Shown here one piece after another: positions 14,561-18,548 of a stretch of DNA of 18,548 nt. Position 1 is the stretch's first letter; each line of letters opens with the position of its first letter. The notes under the pieces were generated by a model. The model saw nothing but the letters and a program-made list of their open reading frames with translations. It ran no database searches and was not told where the DNA came from. A program made the position numbers and the translations under genes. The DNA is taken from positions 1-18,548 of the forward strand of contig CALKCG010000164.1 in assembly GCA_938082915.1 (NCBI GenBank), read 5' to 3'. Source of the DNA: an uncultured archaeon. Its GTDB lineage: Archaea; Thermoproteota; CALKCG01; B24.

Positions 14561-14565
14561 GTATG

Positions 14566-14600
14566 GTTCGATTATGGAGACGTCAAAAGTTTAATCGAAC
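14566..14600 (-). terminator. 9-bp hairpin downstream of the glycosyltransferase
   Basis: GTTCGATTA (14566-14574) and TAATCGAAC (14592-14600) are perfectly complementary around a 17-base loop, 27 bases beyond the stop of the minus-strand glycosyltransferase gene. It may act as terminator or 3'-end stabiliser; there is no immediate T-run. Confidence 0.3.
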
Positions 14601-14626
14601 AAACAGCTAAACCATTTAAAAATTCT

Positions 14627-15775
14627 TTATGCTTTATTATCTAGTAGTAATGGCGACGTTATTCCCATCTTTTGCAGAGCTAAACTTACAGCCCTTTTAA
14701 GGAAATATCCCTGTCTGACTTTTTCCCCTAATTTTATACAATTTTCTTTTATCATGCTATACGATTCTCTATCCATTTTCATTAAAAGACCCGGAATGCT
14801 ATCCAATGAATCGAAGGAAAACCCAATTTTATACTTACTAATTAAACTGGAAATGTAAGAGAGCTTAGAAGAGCTAAGCACAGGTAGGCCTGCAGCTAAG
14901 TAAGCGGAAAACTTGGAAGTGGAGCCATACTCTAGATATCTCTCGACTGGAGATTCGTAGTGTATCATTCCAAAGTGATATTTTTCAAGAAAACTTGGAA
15001 TGTTTTCCGGAGGTATAAAGCCCTCGTACTTAATATCTTCTCTGCCGAGATTATTAATCCATTCTCCATTAATGCCGAAGAAGGAATAAAGTATATCTTT
15101 TGAGGAGGGTAGCTCCTTAATCCAGGAGAACACATTTCGATCCAAGATGCTTGCCAAAAACGCTATTCTCAGAGGTTTATAAAGTTGAAAAATTCCTCTA
15201 GGCGATATTTCTGCGCCATAATCTAAAACCTCAAACAGCACAAATTTATTATCGTCAAAACCATACTTCTCTTGAATCTTTCTCTTCATATTTTCGTTGA
15301 AAACAAGTAAAACATCAAAACTTCTGAAAACTCGTTTCTCAATTTCGCATGCCTTTTTATACTCTTCGTCACTTAACTCATGCTCAATCATACTTCGCTC
15401 AATAGGTAAATCCACTACGTAAAGAATAGAATGCGTCTTCTTATTCAGCTGACCAATTAACATGCTTTCCAGCTTCCTTAGGAAATAATTCCTCCTCAAG
15501 TTTATGCAGATATAAGGATAGATAGTTAAGATAACATCGGCTTCACGCCAAAATTTAATAGTCCTAAAATAATATTTTACAGACTCCAAAACTATATTTC
15601 GCCTCCCCAATAATACAGGCTTAAACGAAATCTCAGATGAAAATCTCGCCATGTCCAAAATAATTTTCTGTGAGGCTAATGAAAGACCTTTTGAGTATGG
15701 TGATGGAAATAAACAAAGACAATTTTGCCTAGCAAAATCCTCAGTTCGCAACTTCCTAGTAATGTGATGAAACAT
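14627..15775 (-). CDS. Glycosyltransferase of GT-B type (galactofuranosyltransferase-like)
   Basis: This 382-residue soluble protein has two Rossmann-like halves. The N-terminal half includes ADVILTIYPYICINLRR (79-95) and a hinge-like SILYVVDLPIERS (116-128); the second half starts at PLRIAFLASIL (201-211) and has the donor-binding region YGSTSKFSAYLAAGLPVL (283-300), followed by SLISKYKIGFSFDSLDSIPGLL. The KFSAYLAAGLPV pattern is typical of GT-B enzymes such as the WbbI/GlfT-like beta-1,6-galactofuranosyltransferase group. It should add a sugar to a surface glycan, S-layer glycan or lipid, donor unknown. It is AT-richer than the sugar-catabolism genes, with frequent ATA/AAA codons, and flanked by mobile and decayed DNA, so horizontal acquisition is plausible. 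A box ATTAATAA at about 15796-15803 fits a nearly leaderless start at 15775. Confidence 0.65.
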   Translation of the reverse strand: MFHHITRKLRTEDFARQNCLCLFPSPYSKGLSLASQKIILDMARFSSEISFKPVLLGRRNIVLESVKYYFRTIKFWREADVILTIYPYICINLRRNYFLRKLESMLIGQLNKKTHSILYVVDLPIERSMIEHELSDEEYKKACEIEKRVFRSFDVLLVFNENMKRKIQEKYGFDDNKFVLFEVLDYGAEISPRGIFQLYKPLRIAFLASILDRNVFSWIKELPSSKDILYSFFGINGEWINNLGREDIKYEGFIPPENIPSFLEKYHFGMIHYESPVERYLEYGSTSKFSAYLAAGLPVLSSSKLSYISSLISKYKIGFSFDSLDSIPGLLMKMDRESYSMIKENCIKLGEKVRQGYFLKRAVSLALQKMGITSPLLLDNKA

Positions 15776-15812
15776 TGGAATATGTATTTATCTGTTATTA
15801 ATGAGTCTTTAA

Positions 15813-15983
15813 GGCTTTAGCATTATCGTAAGCTCCATCTATGAACGGCCTACTAATTCTCCTACGCTTAGAGGGGAAGATGTAGAACAGTCAATGGATC
15901 TAGGATTTCCTTCTCTTACTGCAAAGAATATTCTAAATCTAATGAAACTATTTTTCTCCTCTAACACCCTCCCCTCTTTTTAG
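15813..15983 (+). other. Weak coding-like frame without start codon
   Basis: This 56-codon frame reads SIIVSSIYERPTNSPTLRGE and DLGFPSLTAKNILNLMKLFF and ends at a TAG at 15981-15983. It has no early start codon and overlaps the end of the PFK relic in antisense. It may be another gene scrap or chance. Nothing else is seen between 15776 and 15960. Confidence 0.15.
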
Positions 15984-16201
15984 TGCCCTTTAGTAGAAGC
16001 TCCACGGCATATGCTCCAAACTCGTTGGCGAGAATTCTGCTTTGCGCTGTGGGCGGTCCACCCCTTAAAGCGTGACTAAGAACTGTCAAACGGGCTTCAT
16101 ATTCCGTTTGCACTTTATTTCTTTAACTATTTGCGTAGAATCCTCAGGGCCTTCAGTCATCACTATTATTTTTTGACGTTTCCTCTTTTCCATCCTTGCC
16201 T
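15961..16201 (-). pseudogene. C-terminal relic of ATP-type 6-phosphofructokinase (PfkA family)
   Basis: Two frames on the minus strand together match the end of PfkA-type phosphofructokinase. The first (ATG at 16193) reads KIIVMTEGPEDSTQIVKEIK and stops; a shifted frame continues TEYEARLTVLSHALRGGPPT, then RILANEFGAYAVELLLKG, ending with a TAG at 15963-15961. The family consensus there is TVLGHxQRGGxPTxxDRxLAxxxGxxAVELL. Here Gly, Gln and Asp of that motif are replaced (VLSHALRGG, AQSRILA), and the catalytic and ATP-binding N-terminal 250 residues are gone. It follows the HprK-like gene almost directly on the same strand, so the two may once have formed an operon. It is clearly dead. Confidence 0.7.
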
Positions 16202-16205
16202 AAGC

Positions 16206-17162
16206 TTATAGTCCTAAAATTTCTTCTTTTATGGCTTTATGGCTTTGGATTATCGGAGTAGCAGTGTTCACGATGTAGATTTCAAGAGAATTAAATAATT
16301 CCTTGAAAAATTGCTTCCTTAAATTTGTCTTTCTCTCGTCTTTTACAAGCATGTGGGGGTTGCAAAAGTCGACGGATTCTATGTAGCAGGATGCTTCTTC
16401 GGGCGAGAGCCTGTTAAAAACTGACTCGTCTTTTGGATCCCGCTTTAACAATATTGCCTTTTTCAAAGTAGTCATGGGTAAAATTTTTCCTTTGCCAACA
16501 ACCCACCTCACATTTACGACTGCTCTGCCTTTTGAATCGAATTCAGCCTTCTCCACAAGTTTCTGATACTCTCCCCAGACATCAGCTATATCTGCTTGAA
16601 TGTAGAAATTTTTCTCTGAAGCAAATGCAACGGCTTGTCCTCCCATCAAGCGTACAAAGAACCAGTCATCTGACACTACACGCACCCCTCCAATTCTGAG
16701 AAGCCCGTAAGTATGCGTTGTTTTACCCGTTCCAGAAGGTGCAATTAGGCAAACTCCCTTGCCATCTACGTCCACACATGCTCCGTGAACGGAATTTATC
16801 CCATGACTATCTTCCAGAATATCGCTTGCAACGCTTAAGGCTAGGGACTTAACCCAACCATAATAGTCTATGTTGATTAAGAAGGCTGTTTTAGAAAGCG
16901 GGTCGTAAAACACTTGTTGCTCTCCAGTTTCTTCACTTGTTACTATTAGTCTTCCATGGGAGCGAACATGCGCCGACATTGGGTAGAAACTTTCTTCCCA
17001 ACGTTCCTTCACATATCTCATGTCCGTTAGGAGTTTGATGCAACATCCGTAAATGTCGGCTCTTTCTTCGTAAAGGAGACGCTCCCCATATTTCTCCATC
17101 AGCCTATCTTTTTCTTCAATAGAGATCGGTTTGACTCTATATTTTGATGACAACAACATCAC
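16206..17162 (-). CDS. HPr kinase/phosphorylase-like P-loop protein
   Basis: This 318-residue cytosolic protein has the PEPCK/HprK-type kinase fold in its second half. Key features are NSVHGACVDVDGKGVCLIAPSG (starts at 123), with the P-loop APSGTGKTT at 141-149 and His126 in the HGA position, then VSDDWFFVR (163-171) as the acidic motif. The N-terminal half (about 1-110) is an unnamed domain seen with archaeal HprK-like proteins. True HprK phosphorylates Ser46 of HPr of the PTS. Archaea usually lack this target, so the substrate is unknown; a small molecule such as a sugar or lipid, or a protein serine, are options. Its ATG overlaps by four bases the stop of the disrupted P-type ATPase gene, suggesting an ancestral operon, and the PFK relic follows it. 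Confidence 0.7.
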   Translation of the reverse strand: MMLLSSKYRVKPISIEEKDRLMEKYGERLLYEERADIYGCCIKLLTDMRYVKERWEESFYPMSAHVRSHGRLIVTSEETGEQQVFYDPLSKTAFLINIDYYGWVKSLALSVASDILEDSHGINSVHGACVDVDGKGVCLIAPSGTGKTTHTYGLLRIGGVRVVSDDWFFVRLMGGQAVAFASEKNFYIQADIADVWGEYQKLVEKAEFDSKGRAVVNVRWVVGKGKILPMTTLKKAILLKRDPKDESVFNRLSPEEASCYIESVDFCNPHMLVKDERKTNLRKQFFKELFNSLEIYIVNTATPIIQSHKAIKEEILGL

Positions 17163-17359
17163 CTTATAACCTTGCTTCTAACAAGCTTTCTCAATTCATC
17201 GGCAATGAAAACCGAACTTGAAACAAGAATTATCGTCAACCAGCCCCATATCGAAAGCGTGGCGGTGCCTAAGGCAACTTTTAGAAGAGCAAATATTGTA
17301 GCTAAAACTTGCAGAGAAACTGATGCTGCGATGGTTGCGAACAAACATTTATTAGTGAA
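17159..17359 (-). pseudogene. 3' part of a P-type cation-transporting ATPase, cut off by the IS
   Basis: The 67-residue frame begins with a GTG contributed by the IS end, then reads FTNKCLFATIAASVSLQVLA and LSIWGWLTIILVSSSVFIADELRKLVR to the stop. This is the last two membrane helices and tail of the cation-ATPase C-terminal domain (plant PMA / SERCA-like group: TIPLSLxDWLxILLxSSSVFxxDELRK). It joins in order with the fragment at 18285-18548 on the far side of the IS. Confidence 0.75.
17352..17359. repeat. Target-site duplication, left copy
   Basis: TTAGTGAA here and TTAGTTAA at 18285-18292 differ at one base and border the IS exactly; eight bases is the usual duplication length for the IS1595 family. 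Confidence 0.6.
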
Positions 17360-18284
17360 CACTCTTATCCCTTATAAGGGTTACAGAGATTTCCTATCAT
17401 TACTAGAGTCCTATCTATCACGCTCATCTTTAGGTTGAGCAGAAATTCGAAGAGATTTATCCATAAGCCGAGGTATTTCTTGCTCAGTCCTCTGAAGGTT
17501 CTGTACCATGTCTTGAGGAAGGAGAACCTGTTTTCGGCATTGTTTATGTGAACGCGGCCTTCAGCAAACCTCTTCTCTCCATTGTATCTTGGAATGACCT
17601 TGTGCTTGTAACCGTCCCTTTCTATATCCTTGGCATAGATTAGAAAGTCATCTGTATTCACTATGGAGCCTTTCTCAACGTGTCTGTTCAATAGATTAGA
17701 GACTAAGTCCTTGCTCAACCCCTCCAATGCGACGAAGAATATGCTCCTACCTTTTCTTTCAGTGATCGACATTATTGGAGTCTTACCCTCCTCCAAGCCT
17801 CCCCTGCCTTTTACCTTTCTCCCCAGCTGTTACATAGGTTTCATCGACCTCAACGTCTCCTCTGAGCTTTGAAGCGATCTTCTTCGCGAGCAGATACTCC
17901 TTCATCTTCTTGGCATTTCTCCACACATGCTCGTACTTCCTTCCCAGATCCAAGGCTATGGAGTATAAGCTTCTCGATCGGCTCTCCTTTATCAGATAAA
18001 ACCATTCCCATATCTCGAGCTTGGACTTGTCGAAGATCGTATTTGTTCCGTCGTTGAAGCTTCTTCCGCATCCCCTGCAGAGATACCTTTGAAAACCCCT
18101 CTTATCCTTACCCTTCTTCACCACAACCCCAGAATCACAGTAAATGCACCTAACGCCGTCCTTCCATCTCAGCTTTTGAATTATACTAATGCATTTTTCA
18201 TCTGGAGGAGCGAAATCCTTGGCGGATAGCATATAATATACTCCCGCTTACCCATATTTATACCATCGTTAAAGGATATGAGCG
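17360..18284 (-). mobile_element. IS1595-family (ISXO2-like) insertion sequence
   Basis: This is a 925-bp element with one transposase gene on the minus strand. Its left end starts CACTCTTATCCCTTA and the reverse complement of its right end starts CGCTCATATCCTTTA, a 15-bp inverted repeat with 12 matches. It is bordered by an 8-bp duplication (7 of 8) and interrupts a P-type ATPase reading frame whose two halves lie directly outside the ends. A 12-bp palindrome CCCTTATAAGGG (17371-17382) lies next to the left end, inside the last codons of the transposase. Confidence 0.8.
17365..18232 (-). pseudogene. ISXO2-like DDE transposase, split by one frameshift
   Basis: The N-terminal frame (18232 to 17783) has a zinc ribbon, CIYC (29-32) and CRGC (52-55), a helix-turn-helix-like region, and the first catalytic Asp in VEVDETYV (D130). 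The C-terminal frame (17796 to 17365) carries VNTDDFLIYAKD with the second Asp and HINNAENRFSFLKTWYRTFR with the third acidic/Asn site typical of ISXO2. The frames meet at GGTAAAAGGCAGGGGAGG near 17790-17815; removing one A or G gives an unbroken protein of about 288 residues. It could be a disabled copy, programmed slippage, or sequencing error. A TATA box GGTATAAATATGG (about 18252-18264) lies one promoter length before the ATG. Confidence 0.75.
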
Positions 18285-18548
18285 TTAGTTAAAAAGCCTA
18301 ATTTGAAAACGAATTTTGTTCTCTCTGCAATTGAGAGAGTTGAACACCTGGAACATTGCCATTGTTGTGAATCCTAAGGTTCGCACTCTAATTATGTCGC
18401 CACCACTCCATTTCCTTCGTAAAGACAAATAACGTTCCAATCATCATGAAAACACCCACGTAAAGAGTATTTATCAAATTATTGACTATTTTCTCGTTCG
18501 GCTCTCTCGGAGTTTTAGTTTAGGACGCCCATATTTAACTCTAAGTAC
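18285..18548 (-). pseudogene. 5' side fragment of the same P-type cation ATPase, multiply frameshifted
   Basis: Running in from the window edge on the minus strand, three frames in turn match the cation-ATPase C-terminal membrane domain: PREPNEKIVNNLINTLYVGV then FMMIGTLFVFTKEMEWW (about 18507-18405), RTLGFTTMAMFQVFNSLNCR (about 18392-18330, the well-known ARTxAFTTxxxFQLFNALNCRS motif), and FVFKLGFLTN reaching 18285, where the IS begins. Stops also occur further upstream (18510-18548). The gene was therefore damaged at several points besides the IS insertion. The ion cannot be told; H+, Ca2+ or Na+ are possible. Confidence 0.7.

Noticed and set aside
17159..17362. A free-standing 67-residue membrane protein gene
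   Set aside because: Its GTG comes from the IS end and its sequence is the tail of the P-type ATPase whose other part lies beyond the IS.
18321..18339. 6-bp hairpin CTCTCT-GCAATTG-AGAGAG as an IS end or terminator
   Set aside because: It lies inside the ATPase coding relic (the Leu-Asn-Cys-Arg-Glu region) and outside the IS boundary, so it is probably incidental.
1..18548. CRISPR array, rRNA or replication origin
   Set aside because: No regular repeat-spacer pattern, no rRNA-like stretch and no origin-type repeat cluster or Cdc6 gene were seen.

Overview
The window looks like a piece of a thermophilic archaeal chromosome, most likely from the TACK/Thermoproteota side. The evidence is a PaREP1-family protein, a second HEPN-like protein, a DUF2258/ThermoDBP-like protein, an intronless tRNA-Gln(TTG) behind an archaeal TATA box, an AbrB-type antitoxin relic, many GTG/TTG starts, and TATA boxes placed so close to start codons that several mRNAs should be leaderless. 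The species cannot be named from the sequence alone.

Layout. 1-1908: a PaREP1 gene cut by the window edge, tRNA-Gln, about 1 kb with only weak or decayed coding traces and a set of helically spaced CCATAC repeats, then a HEPN-like gene. 2116-3126: a secreted trypsin-fold serine protease (minus strand). 3127-3935: non-coding with a multi-frame relic, followed by a degraded AbrB antitoxin. 4181-13614: a dense sugar and cell-wall-catabolism island. 13615-14626: a 1 kb gene graveyard containing an aspartyl-protease tail, a possible transposase tail and a 151-bp element with 30-bp terminal inverted repeats. 14627-17162: a GT-B-like glycosyltransferase, a 6-phosphofructokinase tail (pseudogene) and an HprK-like kinase. 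17159-18548: a P-type cation ATPase pseudogene split by an IS1595-family (ISXO2-like) insertion sequence whose ends and target duplication can be read.

The main discovery is the island at 6964-13614. It carries a YbbE/AmiE-like serine hydrolase, a pyruvate-kinase C-domain protein, a tandem GNAT acetyltransferase, a PIG-L deacetylase, a NamZ-type (DUF1343, GH171) exo-N-acetylmuramidase, a BadF-family amino-sugar kinase and a MurQ MurNAc-6-phosphate etherase. In Bacillus a comparable gene set (murQ-murR-murP-amiE-nagZ-namZ) recovers N-acetylmuramic acid from murein. Here the PTS transporter is replaced by an ATP-dependent kinase, as with Clostridium MurK. Archaea do not make murein, so the cluster suggests scavenging of bacterial cell-wall debris, or turnover of a lactyl-ether sugar in the archaeon's own glycans. 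No transporter, NagZ, NagA or NagB is in view, and none of the enzymes has a signal peptide. A GH29 alpha-L-fucosidase and a divergent sugar isomerase/epimerase next door fit a wider glycan-scavenging lifestyle.

Two cautions apply. murQ is broken by one extra G in a seven-G run, and the IS transposase is also split by a single-base shift in a homopolymer-rich stretch, so some frameshifts may be sequencing errors. The decayed PFK, ATPase, AbrB and protease fragments show several defects each and are more likely true pseudogenes.
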